Positions 25,596 to 34,690 of a stretch of DNA of 40,937 nt are shown one piece after another (position 1 is the first letter of the stretch; each line of letters begins with the position of its first letter). The stretch comes from Rubellimicrobium sp. (GTDB taxonomy: Bacteria; Pseudomonadota; Alphaproteobacteria; Rhodobacterales; Rhodobacteraceae): assembly GCA_019454835.1 (NCBI GenBank), contig JACFNP010000030.1, positions 1 through 40,937 of the forward strand. Direction: 5' to 3'. Both the position numbers and the translations under genes were made by a program. The notes beneath the pieces were generated by a model. That model was given only the letters and a program-made list of their open reading frames with translations, searched no databases and was not told where the DNA came from.

Positions 25596-26507
25596 TTGAC
25601 CGCCCTCGTCCTCGCGCTGATCCTCGACGCCCTCATGGGCGAGCCGCGCATCCTGTGGGATCGCTGGCCGCATCCGGCGGTGCTGGCCGGGCGCTGGGTG
25701 GCGGCGCTCGACCAGGCCATGAACAAGGGCCGCGACCGGCGCATGAAGGGCGTCCTTGCCGTTCTGGTGCTGGTGAGCGGCGCCGGGGTGACGGGCTGGA
25801 TTCTGGCGGCGCTGCCGGGCCGGTGGGCCGAACTCGTCGTGCTGGCGGTGCTGGTCGCGCAGCGCGCGCTGGTCGATCATGTGCGCGCGGTCGGCGACGC
25901 CCTGCGGATTTCGGTGCCATCGGGGCGGCTGATGGTCGCGCGCATCGTCGGGCGAGACACCGCCGCGATGGACGAGGCCGCCGTCGCCCGCGCCGCCGTC
26001 GAGAGCGCCGCCGAGAACCTGTCCGACGGCGTGGTGGCGCCGGTGTTCTGGTATGTCCTCGCCGGTCTGCCAGGGCTGCTGGTCTACAAGATCGTCAACA
26101 CCGCCGACAGCATGATCGGCCACCGCACCGAACGCCATGAAGCCTTCGGCTGGGCTGCCGCCCGGCTGGACGACGTGCTGAACTGGATCCCCGCGCGGCT
26201 GACGGCGCTGCTGATCTGGCTGGTGTCGCCGCAGCTCTGGTCGCAGGCGGTGTGGCGCTTGGTGCGGGCAGATGCGCGGCGCCACGCCTCGCCCAACGCG
26301 GGCTGGCCCGAGGCGGTGATGGCCCGCGCGCTGAATATCGCGCTGGCCGGGCCGCGCATTTACGGCGGCCGCGTGATGGACGCGCCCTTCGTGAACCAGA
26401 CCGCCCGGCGCGACATCGGCGCGGCCGAGGTGGCGCAGGCGGTCCGGGTGCTGTGGCAGGTCTGGGCGGTGCTGCTGGTCGTGGCGATGCTCGGCACCGC
26501 GTTCTGA
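25596..26507 (+). CDS. cobD: Adenosylcobinamide-phosphate synthase
   Basis: The 303-residue integral membrane enzyme (CobD/CbiB family) joins an aminopropanol unit to adenosylcobyric acid in B12 synthesis. Family features are the N-terminal DALMGEPRILWDRWPHPAVLAGR, the central VESAAENLSDGVVAPVFWY, NTADSMIGHRTERHEAFGWAAARLDD and PNAGWPEAVMARAL. Several hydrophobic helices are present. The TTG start is supported by AGGAG 6 nt upstream and by the match to the family N-terminus. No other cobalamin gene is in the window. It converges on smc over two family B hairpins. Confidence 0.93.
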   Translation: MTALVLALILDALMGEPRILWDRWPHPAVLAGRWVAALDQAMNKGRDRRMKGVLAVLVLVSGAGVTGWILAALPGRWAELVVLAVLVAQRALVDHVRAVGDALRISVPSGRLMVARIVGRDTAAMDEAAVARAAVESAAENLSDGVVAPVFWYVLAGLPGLLVYKIVNTADSMIGHRTERHEAFGWAAARLDDVLNWIPARLTALLIWLVSPQLWSQAVWRLVRADARRHASPNAGWPEAVMARALNIALAGPRIYGGRVMDAPFVNQTARRDIGAAEVAQAVRVLWQVWAVLLVVAMLGTAF

Positions 26508-26518
26508 GTGCGGGTCTC

Positions 26519-26561
26519 GCATTGTCGCGGACGCCGGACGGTCCATCCGGCTGCGAAATGC
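26519..26561 (+). repeat. Family B hairpin repeat, copy 2
   Basis: GCATTGTCGCGGAC leads into the inner stem GCCGGA / TCCGGC and then TGCGAAATGC. It starts 12 bp after the cobD stop codon and is followed by CTTGTTTTC, so it may end cobD transcripts. Confidence 0.85.
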
Positions 26562-26578
26562 CTTGTTTTCCCGTTGTC

Positions 26579-26621
26579 GCATTGTCGCGGGCGCCGGATG
26601 TGCCATCCGGCTGCGAAATGC
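26579..26621 (+). repeat. Family B hairpin repeat, copy 3
   Basis: The inner stem GCCGGATG / CATCCGGC is a perfect 8 bp with a TGC loop. It abuts the smc stop codon and lies 17 bp from copy 2. Confidence 0.88.
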
Positions 26622-29600
26622 TCAGGCCACCAGCGCCTCGGCGCGGCGCAGATCGACGCTGACAAGCTGGCTCACGCCCGGTTCGGCCATGGTCACACCG
26701 AACAGCCGGTCCATGCGCGCCATGGTCACGGCGTGGTGGGTGATGACCAGAAAGCGCGTCTCGGTGCGCCGGGTCATTTCATCGAGCAGGTCGCAGAACC
26801 GGGTGACGTTCGCATCGTCCAGCGGTGCATCGACCTCGTCGAGCACGCAGACCGGCGCCGGATTCGCCAGGAACACCGCGAAGATCAGCGCCAGCGCCGT
26901 CAGCGTCTGTTCTCCCCCCGACATCAGCGACAGCGCGGCCAGCTTCTTGCCCGGCGGCTGGCACATGATTTCCAGCCCCGCCTGCAACGGGTCGTCCGAT
27001 TCGACCAGTTGCAGCTCGGCCTCGCCACCGCCGAACAGGTGCCGGAACAGCGTCGAGAAGTTTTCGTTGACGCGGGCAAAGGCGGCCAGCAGCCGCTCGC
27101 GCCCCTCGCGGTTGAGGCTTCCGATGCCGCCGCGCAAGGCCCGGATCGCCTCGTCGAGGTCGAGCTTCTCGGTGGCCAGCAGGTCGCGCTCGGCTGTCGC
27201 CTCGGCGGCATCCTCCTCGGCGCGCAGGTTCACCGGACCCAGCGCATCGCGCTTGCGGCGCAGGTCGGCGATCTCGGCCTCCAGCGCGGCAAGGGCGGGG
27301 ATGTCGTCGGGGCCGACAGCCAGCGCATCGAGCAGCGCCTGCGGGGTGCAGCCATGCGCCTCGGCGATGCGGGCGGCGGCCTCGTCCAGCGTCGCACTGG
27401 CGGCCTCGGCGCCGACCTCGGCGCGGGCGCGGGCCTCGCGGGCTTCGGCGGCAGCGCGTTCGGTGTCGCGTTCCGCAGCCTGTGCGGTGCGCAGCGCAGC
27501 CTCGCCCGCCGCCAGCGCATCGGTGGCGGCGGTACGGCGGGCCTCCTCGCGGGCGATGTCGCGGGCCAGCACCGCCTCGCGTTCGGCCAGCGCGGCGGGC
27601 GCGTCGCGCAGCCGGGCCAGCTCGTCCCCGGTCTCGGCGCGGCGCGCGGCCAGCCCGGCGATCCGGGCACCGGCGCTTAGCTGGCGCTCGTGCCACTGGG
27701 CGCGTTCGCGGGTGATCGCCTCGGCGCGGCGGCGGCGGCCTTCGGCCTGGCGGCGCAGGTCGTCCTCGGCAGCGCGGGCGGCAAGCATCGCCTCGCGCGC
27801 CGCCCCGACCTCGGCGCGGGCCCTGGCAGCCGCCTCGCGCGCGGCGCCGGGGTCGGGCAAGGCGGCCAGCGTGGCCTCGGCCCCGGCCAGCGCCGCACGC
27901 GCCGCGTCGTCCGCCGCCGCCGCCTGCGTCACGGCCAGCGCGGCGGCCTCGCCCCGGCCCTCGGCCAGTTGCCGCGCGACCTCGGCCTGGCGCAGCCTGC
28001 GGTCGGCATCGGCCAGCAGCCGCTCGGCGGCGCGGCGCGCCTCGCGGGCCGTGGTGTCGGCCTTCGCCAGCGCCTGAAGGCGCGCCGCCGCCGCCTCATG
28101 CGCCGCGCGCGCCGCGCCCGCCGCCGCTTCGGCGCCATCCCGATCGCGGCGCAGCGCCGCCAGCCGGTTCGCCTGCTCGAAGCGCAGCGCGGTGGCCGAG
28201 GGCGCATCCGCCGCCATGACCCGCAGTCCGTCCCAGCGCCAGAGGTCACCGGCCCGGCTGACCAGCCGCTGCCCCGGCACCAGCCGCGCCTGCAATGCCG
28301 CGCCCTGCGCGTCGTCGATCACGCCGATGAACGCCAGCCTGCGGGCCAGCGCGGCGGGGGCGGTGACATGGGCGGACAGCGGCACAACCCCGTCGGGCAG
28401 GGCCGCAGCCGCGCCGCCGGTGACCACCCAGCCGCTGCCGCCTGCCGCAGGCTCGGCCGGGTGGCGCAGGTCGTCGCCCAGCGCCGCGCCCAGCGCGCGC
28501 TCGTATCCCGGCGCAACGGTGACCTGCGCCAGCATCTGCCCGCTGTCGCCGGTCCTGTCGGTCACCAGACGCGCCAGCCCCGCCACCTCGGCCTGCAAGG
28601 CCCGCGCCGCGCCGTCGGCCTCGGCCAGGGTGGCGCGGGTGGCGGCCTCGCGCGTGGCGGCGTCAAGGCGGGCCGCCTCGGCCTTGGCCAGCAGCGCGTC
28701 GCTGTTTGCGGCGGTGGCACCGGCCTGCGACAGTTCCGCCCGCGCCGCATCTTCGGCCCCGGCGGCGCGCGCGGCCTCGCCGGTCGCGGCCCCGGCGGCA
28801 CGCCGGGCCGCCTCGAGCGCCTGCGCCGCCTGCGCCGCCGCGCGACGGCAGCCGTCGAGGGCGCGCGTCGCCTCCTGATGGCGGGCCGCCATTTCCGCCG
28901 CCTCGCCCGCCAGCCGCAACTGCACCGCCTCGCAGGCATCGAGCGCCGCCCGCGCCGCCTCGGCAGCAGCACCGGCCTGCGCGGCGCGGTCCTCATGCCC
29001 GGCGCCAGCCGCATCAAGCGCTGCCGCATCGCGGGCCAGCCGCGCCAGCACGCCCTCGGCATCGGCGCCCAGCGCGCCCTCGCGGGCGGCGTCCTCGTCC
29101 AGCCGCACCAGCCGCGCCTCGAGAACGGCGATCCGCGCCCCGGTCTGGCGAATTTCCTCGGCCAGCGCCGCCCGCGCGATCACCAGCCTTTGCACGACGG
29201 CGCCCGCGACGGCCTCTTCCTCGCGCAGCGCGGGCAGCGCCGCGTCGGCGCGCGCGCGCGCCAGCGCCGCCGCCGTGGCGCGCGCCTCGGCCTGCACGAC
29301 GGCGCCGCGCTGCGCGTCCATGCCCGCCCCGGCAACCCGCGCCGCCGCATCGGCCACCTCCCAGCGCCGCCACAGCGCCAGCGCCTCGGCCCGCCGCAGC
29401 GCCGTGCCGATCTCGCGGTAGCGGGCGGCGGTGCGCGCCTGACGGCCCAACTGGGCAAGGCGCGCCTCGAGCTGGCCGATCACGTCATCGACCCGCGCCA
29501 GATTCGCCTCGGCGGCGCGCAGCCGCAGTTCGGCCTCGTGGCGGCGTTGCGACAGCCCGGCGATCCCGGCGGCGTCTTCCAGAATCCGCCGCCGCGCCAC

Positions 29601-30071
29601 GGGTTTCGCGGCGATCAGTTCGGCAATCTGCCCCTGCCGCACCAGCGAGGGCGACCCGGCGCCGCTGCCCGCATCGGCGAACAGCATCTGCACGTCGCGC
29701 GCCCGCACCTCGCGGCCCTGCACCCGGTAGCCCGAGCCCAGATCGCGCGTCACCCGCCGGGTGATTTCCAGCAGGTCTGCATCGTTGAAGGCCGCAGGCG
29801 CGCGGCGGTCGGCGTTGTCGATGACAAGCTGCACCTCGGCAAAGGCGCGCGCCGGTCGGCTGGCGGCGCCTGCGAAGATCACGTCCTCCATGCCGCCGCC
29901 GCGCAGTTGCGAGGGGCGCGTCTCGCCCATCACCCAGCGCAGCGCCTCGAGCAGGTTCGACTTGCCGCAGCCGTTCGGCCCGACGATCCCGGTCAGCCCG
30001 CGGGCGATGACCAGATCGGTCGGATCGACGAAACTCTTGAACCCGTTGAGCCGGAGCCGGGTGAACTGCAT
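26622..30071 (-). CDS. smc: Chromosome segregation protein SMC
   Basis: The 1149-residue ATPase condenses and organises the chromosome. The Walker A GPNGCGKSN is at residues 31-39. Long Ala/Arg/Glu-rich coiled coils flank a hinge at about 515-650 (APGYERALGAALGDDL...). The C-terminal head holds the signature LSLMSGGEQTLTALAL (near 1045) and Walker B VCVLDEVDAPLDD (near 1080). ATG 30071 (MQFTRLRLNGFKSF) fits the family; AAGGATGG lies upstream. Codon bias toward GCG/GCC Ala makes the arms very GC-rich and throws long false antisense frames. ScpA and ScpB are not in the window. Confidence 0.96.
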   Translation of the reverse strand: MQFTRLRLNGFKSFVDPTDLVIARGLTGIVGPNGCGKSNLLEALRWVMGETRPSQLRGGGMEDVIFAGAASRPARAFAEVQLVIDNADRRAPAAFNDADLLEITRRVTRDLGSGYRVQGREVRARDVQMLFADAGSGAGSPSLVRQGQIAELIAAKPVARRRILEDAAGIAGLSQRRHEAELRLRAAEANLARVDDVIGQLEARLAQLGRQARTAARYREIGTALRRAEALALWRRWEVADAAARVAGAGMDAQRGAVVQAEARATAAALARARADAALPALREEEAVAGAVVQRLVIARAALAEEIRQTGARIAVLEARLVRLDEDAAREGALGADAEGVLARLARDAAALDAAGAGHEDRAAQAGAAAEAARAALDACEAVQLRLAGEAAEMAARHQEATRALDGCRRAAAQAAQALEAARRAAGAATGEAARAAGAEDAARAELSQAGATAANSDALLAKAEAARLDAATREAATRATLAEADGAARALQAEVAGLARLVTDRTGDSGQMLAQVTVAPGYERALGAALGDDLRHPAEPAAGGSGWVVTGGAAAALPDGVVPLSAHVTAPAALARRLAFIGVIDDAQGAALQARLVPGQRLVSRAGDLWRWDGLRVMAADAPSATALRFEQANRLAALRRDRDGAEAAAGAARAAHEAAAARLQALAKADTTAREARRAAERLLADADRRLRQAEVARQLAEGRGEAAALAVTQAAAADDAARAALAGAEATLAALPDPGAAREAAARARAEVGAAREAMLAARAAEDDLRRQAEGRRRRAEAITRERAQWHERQLSAGARIAGLAARRAETGDELARLRDAPAALAEREAVLARDIAREEARRTAATDALAAGEAALRTAQAAERDTERAAAEAREARARAEVGAEAASATLDEAAARIAEAHGCTPQALLDALAVGPDDIPALAALEAEIADLRRKRDALGPVNLRAEEDAAEATAERDLLATEKLDLDEAIRALRGGIGSLNREGRERLLAAFARVNENFSTLFRHLFGGGEAELQLVESDDPLQAGLEIMCQPPGKKLAALSLMSGGEQTLTALALIFAVFLANPAPVCVLDEVDAPLDDANVTRFCDLLDEMTRRTETRFLVITHHAVTMARMDRLFGVTMAEPGVSQLVSVDLRRAEALVA

Positions 30072-30096
30072 GGGCACGCCATCCTTACACCGCGCC

Positions 30097-30126
30097 ATAA
30101 TGCGCAAAAGGCAGGCCCCGCGTCAA
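30097..30126 (-). promoter_or_regulatory. Possible smc promoter
   Basis: On the minus strand, TTGACG (30126-30121) and CATTAT (30102-30097) are 18 bp apart, with 4-5 of 6 matches each. It lies 26 bp before the smc start codon. Confidence 0.45.
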
Positions 30127-30260
30127 CGACGTGTTGTGGCGGCACGCAGGGGTTGCGCAAGATGTTGCGGTGATGCGGCGTTGCAGCACCGGCTATTCCC
30201 TGTCGGGGCGAAAAGACGCATGGTGCGGACAACGACCCGTTCAGCCCCGAAGGATTCGAC

Positions 30261-31337
30261 ATGAGTGACCCGCTTTCCCGCTGGCAGACCTGGCGCGAGA
30301 TCATGGCGCAACCCGCGATCTGGGGCGCCTGGGCGGCTGATGCGAAACTGGCGCTGACGCGCGGCCGGATCACCGCGCTTGCACCCGACGAGGTCTGGTT
30401 CACCGGCGCCGGATCGTCGGCCTATATCGGCGACATGGTCTGCGCGGGGCTTGAAGGGCAATCCGGCCCCCGGCTGCGCGCGGTGCCGACCACCGATCTG
30501 GTCAGCCGCCCGCGCGCCTATCTGAACGGGCGCAGACCGCTGGTCGTCTCGTTCGGGCGCTCGGGCAATTCGGCGGAAACGCTGGGCACGCTCGATGCGC
30601 TGGACGCGCTGGCGCCCGCCGCGCCGCGCCTGAACATCACCTGCAACGGCGCAAGCGCGCTGGCCCAGCGCGCGGGGCGCAACGGGCATGTGATCGTGCT
30701 GCCCGAGGCGACCCACGATCAGGGCTTTGCGATGACCTCGAGCCTGACGACGATGGTGCTGACCGCGCTGGCGCTGTTTGACGCGGCCCCCGACTGGTCG
30801 GCGCGCATGGCCCGCGCCGCCGAAGCCGCCGCCGCCCTGCTGCCGCGCGTGGCGCAGGCCGCGCAGGCCGCCCGCCTGCCCGAGCGCATCGTCTTCGTCG
30901 GCGCGGGGCCGCTGGCCTATGCCGCCCGCGAATCGGCGCTGAAGGTCATGGAGCTGACCGCCGGACAGGTGCCCGCGCTGTGGGATTCATCGCTCGGCTT
31001 CCGGCACGGGCCGAAAAGCTTTGTCGTCGGGCAGACCGACATCGTCGTGCTGACCTCGCCCGACGATCCTGCGGCGCTATATGACGCCGATCTGGTGGCC
31101 GAGCTGCGCGCGCAATTCCCCGACAGCCGCGTCACCGCTATCGGCCCCGGCGGCGACATCGACGTGCCGATGCCGGACGGCGCGGCCTGGGGGGCGCCGC
31201 TGGCGGTTCTTTATGCGCAATGCCTCTGCGTGGCGCTGTCGGACCGGCTGGGCCTGTCGGTCGACGACCCGTTCGCAGGCAAGGGCACGCTGAGCCGCGT
31301 GGTCGCGGGGGTGAAACTGCATCCGGTGGCGCCGTGA
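30261..31337 (+). CDS. agaS: SIS-domain protein, AgaS-like (galactosamine-6-phosphate deaminase/isomerase type)
   Basis: The 358-residue protein has two SIS (sugar isomerase) domains: DEVWFTGAGSSAYIGD and VVSFGRSGNSAETLGTLDAL in the first, ERIVFVGAGPLAYAARESALKVMELTAGQVPALWDSSLGFRHGPKS in the second. The pattern matches AgaS, which deaminates and isomerises galactosamine-6-phosphate, rather than GlmS, because the glutaminase domain is absent. Its operon partners (ROK kinase, KbaZ/GatZ-like, NagA/AgaA-like) support an amino-sugar role. It is the first gene of the operon. The 190 bp to smc contain an 8-bp palindrome, TTGCGCAA (30153-30160), of unknown meaning. Confidence 0.82.
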   Translation: MSDPLSRWQTWREIMAQPAIWGAWAADAKLALTRGRITALAPDEVWFTGAGSSAYIGDMVCAGLEGQSGPRLRAVPTTDLVSRPRAYLNGRRPLVVSFGRSGNSAETLGTLDALDALAPAAPRLNITCNGASALAQRAGRNGHVIVLPEATHDQGFAMTSSLTTMVLTALALFDAAPDWSARMARAAEAAAALLPRVAQAAQAARLPERIVFVGAGPLAYAARESALKVMELTAGQVPALWDSSLGFRHGPKSFVVGQTDIVVLTSPDDPAALYDADLVAELRAQFPDSRVTAIGPGGDIDVPMPDGAAWGAPLAVLYAQCLCVALSDRLGLSVDDPFAGKGTLSRVVAGVKLHPVAP

Positions 31338-31347
31338 CCGCCATGCG

Positions 31348-31407
31348 CTTCATCCTTGCCCAAATACTCCAGGGGGGAGCGCAGCGGGGGGGCAGCGCCC
31401 CCCCTGC
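31348..31407 (+). repeat. Family C repeat, copy 3
   Basis: CTTCATCCTTGCCCAAATAC followed by TCCAGGGGGGAG and a GGGGGGGCAGCGCCCCCCC hairpin. It fills the only sizeable gap (91 bp) inside the amino-sugar operon. Confidence 0.75.
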
Positions 31408-31428
31408 CCCGCCTGACGGGGCCGCGCG

Positions 31429-32337
31429 ATGATCGCCGCGGGCATCGACCTCGGCGGCACCAAGATCGAGGCGCAGGTCTTTGCCCCCGACTGGACCGTC
31501 GCGCGCCGCCGCCGCGTCGACACGCCGCACGACTATGACGCGCTGGTCGCCGCGATGGCCGAGCAGGTCACCTGGGCCTCGGGCGGAGACGCGGCGCTGC
31601 CGGTGGGCATCGCGGCGGCGGGGCTGGTGAACCCGGCCTCGGGGCTGGCCTATACCGCCAACCTGCCCGCGACCGGCAGGCCCTTTCCCGCCGACATCGC
31701 GGCCGCCGCAGGCCGCCCGGTCACCTATGTGAACGACTGCCGGGCGCTGGCGCTCTCCGAGGCGGTGTTCGGCGCCGGGCGGGGCCTGAACCCGGTGGCG
31801 GGCCTGATCCTCGGCACCGGCGTCGGCGGCGGCGTCGTCGTGAACGGGCAGCTTCTGCAGGGACCGTCGCTGACCGGCGGCGAGTTCGGGCATTTTGCCC
31901 TGCCCGCCCATGTCCTCGCCCGCCATGGCCTGCCGCTGCGGCAATGCGGCTGCGGGCGCACGGGCTGCACCGAGACCTATCTTTCCGGCCCCGGCCTTTC
32001 GCATCTGGCGCAGGCACTGACCGGAAGCGCCCGCACCCCGCGCGAGATCGCCGCAGGGCGCAGCGGCGACCCGGCGCTGGCCCGCGTCTGGGAGGTCTGG
32101 TGCGAACTGGCCGCCGAACTGGTCATCACGCTGACCTTCACCATCGACCCCGAGGTGGTGGTGCTGGGCGGCGGGCTGTCGCAGATTGCCGGGATCGCCG
32201 GTGATCTGGCCGCCGCCACCGCCCGTGCCCAGTTGCCGGGGTTCCACACCCCCCTCATCCGCGTGGCGCAGGGCGGCGACGCCTCGGGCGCGCGCGGCGC
32301 CGCCCATGCTGCCTTACAGGAGACCGGACATGCCTGA
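31429..32337 (+). CDS. ROK-family sugar kinase (predicted N-acetylhexosamine kinase)
   Basis: The 302-residue protein begins with the ATP-binding GIDLGGTKIEAQVF. It has the catalytic Asp in YVNDCRALALSE and the nucleotide segment LILGTGVGGGVVVNGQL. The ROK signature LTGGEFGHFALP is followed by a Cys-rich zinc site (CGCGRTGCTETYLSG). With agaS, kbaZ and nagA neighbours it probably phosphorylates N-acetylgalactosamine or N-acetylglucosamine after non-PTS uptake. The stop overlaps the kbaZ start by 8 bp, so translation is coupled. Confidence 0.85.
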   Translation: MIAAGIDLGGTKIEAQVFAPDWTVARRRRVDTPHDYDALVAAMAEQVTWASGGDAALPVGIAAAGLVNPASGLAYTANLPATGRPFPADIAAAAGRPVTYVNDCRALALSEAVFGAGRGLNPVAGLILGTGVGGGVVVNGQLLQGPSLTGGEFGHFALPAHVLARHGLPLRQCGCGRTGCTETYLSGPGLSHLAQALTGSARTPREIAAGRSGDPALARVWEVWCELAAELVITLTFTIDPEVVVLGGGLSQIAGIAGDLAAATARAQLPGFHTPLIRVAQGGDASGARGAAHAALQETGHA

Positions 32338-33583
32338 CATCCTGCTCGACACCATTGCCCGCAACCGCGCGGGCCATGCCGCCGCGATCCCCTCGGTCTG
32401 TTCCGCGCATCCGGACGTGCTGGCGGCCTCGCTGCGGCTGGCGGAAACGCTCGACCGGCCCGTCGTCATCGAGGCCACCTCGAACCAGGTCAACCAGGAC
32501 GGCGGCTATACCGGCATGACGCCCGCCGGTTTCATCGCCTTCGTGCACGGGCTGGCCCGCGACACCGGCACCGATCCGGCGCGCATCACCTTCGGCGGCG
32601 ACCATCTGGGGCCGCAGGCATGGCGCAAGCTGCCCGCCGCTCAGGCGATGGCGAAGGCGCATGTCATGGTCGCCGATTACGTCAGGGCCGGTTTCGGCAA
32701 GATCCATCTCGACTGTTCCGAAGGCTGCGCCGGGGAACCCGCGCAACTGGGCGACGAGGTGACGGTCGCGCGTTCCGCCGATCTTGCCCGCACCTCTGCG
32801 GCGGCGGGGGATGCGGCGCGGCTGCTCTATGTGGTCGGCACCGAGGTGCCGCCCCCAGGCGGCGCGCGCACCGACGACGAGGGCGACATCCCCGCGACCC
32901 GCCCCGAGGCAGCGCGGGCCACGCTTGACGCCCATCTGGCGGCCTTCGACGGTCTGGGCGAGATCGGCGGCCTTGTCGTCCAGCCGGGGGTCGAATTCAC
33001 GCCGATGCATGTGCACCATCTGCCGATGGACCGCGATCCGGGGCTGAAGCAGGCCATCGCCCACGCGCCCGGCGTCTGCCTCGAGGCCCATTCGACCGAC
33101 TACCAGCGCGACGCGGCCTATCCGCGCCTTGCGCGGCTGGGTTTCGCCTTCCAGAAGGTCGGGCCTGCGCTGACCTTCGCCTGGCGGCAGGCGCTCTATG
33201 CGCTCGACAGCCTGCGGCCGATCGCGGGCTGGGGGGAACCCGTGGTCTTTCCGGCGATGGAGGACCTGATGCTGGCCGAGCCGGGCTACTGGCAGGGCCA
33301 TTACCACGGCAGCGCCGCCGAGCAGCGCCTTGCCCGCCATGTCGGGCTGGCCGACCGCATCCGCTATTACTGGCCGCATCCGCAGGCCGAAAGCGCGGTG
33401 TCCTCGCTGCTGGGCGATCTCGAGGCGCGCCGCCTGCCCGAGCCGCTGCTCTGGCAGGCGTTCCCCGAACCCGTGCTGGCGCTGGCCGAGGCGATCCCCG
33501 GCCCGCGTCCGCAGGCGCTGCTGCAAGCGGCGGTGCAGGCGATGCTGCGGCCCTATTTCTTTGCGGAGAACGCCGATGCGTGA
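32330..33583 (+). CDS. kbaZ: KbaZ/GatZ/AgaZ-like tagatose-phosphate pathway protein
   Basis: The 417-residue protein matches the KbaZ/GatZ family: IPSVCSAHPDVLAASLRLA, IEATSNQVNQDGGYTGMTP, ITFGGDHLGPQAW, KIHLDCSEGCAGEPAQL and EAHSTDYQRDAAYPRLARLGFAFQKVGPALTFAWRQALYAL. The family has been described as a non-catalytic subunit of tagatose-1,6-bisphosphate aldolase, and in some proteobacteria proposed as a tagatose-6-phosphate kinase. ATG 32330 with AGGAG upstream is the supported start. The catalytic KbaY/AgaY aldolase is not in the window. The stop overlaps nagA. Confidence 0.88.
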   Translation: MPDILLDTIARNRAGHAAAIPSVCSAHPDVLAASLRLAETLDRPVVIEATSNQVNQDGGYTGMTPAGFIAFVHGLARDTGTDPARITFGGDHLGPQAWRKLPAAQAMAKAHVMVADYVRAGFGKIHLDCSEGCAGEPAQLGDEVTVARSADLARTSAAAGDAARLLYVVGTEVPPPGGARTDDEGDIPATRPEAARATLDAHLAAFDGLGEIGGLVVQPGVEFTPMHVHHLPMDRDPGLKQAIAHAPGVCLEAHSTDYQRDAAYPRLARLGFAFQKVGPALTFAWRQALYALDSLRPIAGWGEPVVFPAMEDLMLAEPGYWQGHYHGSAAEQRLARHVGLADRIRYYWPHPQAESAVSSLLGDLEARRLPEPLLWQAFPEPVLALAEAIPGPRPQALLQAAVQAMLRPYFFAENADA

Positions 33584-34688
33584 CGGCTGGATCGCCCCGC
33601 AGCGCCTGTTCGACGGCGCGCGCCTGCACGAGGGGCCGGGCCTGCGCATCGCGGGCGGGATCGTGGCCGAAGTCGGCCCTGCGCCTGCGGAGGCGCTCGC
33701 GCTGCCGGGCACCGTCACCCCCGGCTATGTCGATCTTCAGGTGAACGGCGGCGGCGGGGTACTGCTGAACACCAGCCCGACGCCCGAGGGCATGGCCGCC
33801 ATCGCCGCCGCGCACCGCCGCTTCGGCACCGTGGCGCTGCTGCCCACCCTGATTACCGACGCGCCCGAGGTGATGGAGCGGGCGGTCGATGCCGCACTGG
33901 CGGCGAAGGGGGCCGAAGGCATCGCGGGCATCCATCTCGAAGGCCCGCATATCGCGCTGGCCCGCAAGGGCACCCATGCGCCGCGCTTCATCCGGCCGCT
34001 GGACGACCGCACCGTGGACTGCGTGCGCCGCCTGCGCGAAGGCGGCGTGCGGGTGATGGTGACGCTGGCGCCCGAGGCAGTGGCGCCGGGCCGGATCGCC
34101 GCGCTGCGCGACATGGGCGCGGTGGTCTCGCTTGGCCATACCGATGCGACATTCGCGGCGGCACAGGCGGCGCTGGCCGAAGGGGCCAACTGCTTCACCC
34201 ATCTTTTCAACGCCATGTCGCCGCTGACCCACCGCGCGCCCGGCGTGGTGGGCGCCGCGCTCGACAGCATGATGCCTGCGGGGATCATCTGCGACGGGGT
34301 GCATGTCGAGGACGAAGTCGTCGCCATCGCCCTGCGCGCCCGGCGGGCGGCGGACCTGATGTTCCTGGTCTCGGATGCCATGCCGACCGTGGGCGGGCCG
34401 GATCACTTCCGGCTTTATGACATGGAACTGCGCGTGCAGGACGGGCGGCTCGTGAACCCCGAAGGCTCGCTTGCCGGGGCGCATGTCACGATGGCGCAGT
34501 CGGTGGCGCGGCTGATTGCGCGCGTGGGCGTGGCCCCCGAGGCCGCGCTGCGCATGGCCGTCACCGTGCCTGCGCGCGTCATCGGCGCCCCCGATCTGGC
34601 GCTTCTGACGGGGCGGCGGGTCGAGGACGTGCTGGCCCTTGCCCCCGACTGGAGCGTGAGCGGCACGCTCGCCGGGCTGCCCGGCTGA
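33576..34688 (+). CDS. nagA: N-acetylglucosamine/galactosamine-6-phosphate deacetylase
   Basis: The 370-residue amidohydrolase removes acetate from GlcNAc-6-P or GalNAc-6-P. Visible are PGYVDLQVNGGGG, the metal Glu in HLEGPHIALARKGTHAP, the metal His in LGHTDATFAAA and NCFTHLFNAMSPLTHRAPG, the IICDGVHV segment, and the catalytic Asp in FLVSDAMPTVGG. One metal-site position in the N-terminal barrel reads Gln (DLQVNG), as in mono-zinc NagA enzymes. ATG 33576 overlaps the kbaZ stop; a longer frame upstream belongs to a kbaZ shadow. AgaA is the alternative name given the operon. Confidence 0.9.
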   Translation: MRDGWIAPQRLFDGARLHEGPGLRIAGGIVAEVGPAPAEALALPGTVTPGYVDLQVNGGGGVLLNTSPTPEGMAAIAAAHRRFGTVALLPTLITDAPEVMERAVDAALAAKGAEGIAGIHLEGPHIALARKGTHAPRFIRPLDDRTVDCVRRLREGGVRVMVTLAPEAVAPGRIAALRDMGAVVSLGHTDATFAAAQAALAEGANCFTHLFNAMSPLTHRAPGVVGAALDSMMPAGIICDGVHVEDEVVAIALRARRAADLMFLVSDAMPTVGGPDHFRLYDMELRVQDGRLVNPEGSLAGAHVTMAQSVARLIARVGVAPEAALRMAVTVPARVIGAPDLALLTGRRVEDVLALAPDWSVSGTLAGLPG

Positions 34689-34690
34689 GG

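Noticed and set aside
27690-30173. Open plus-strand frame of 827 codons opposite smc
   Set aside because: Arg/Gly/Gln-rich low-complexity translation; the minus strand encodes full-length SMC with all motifs.
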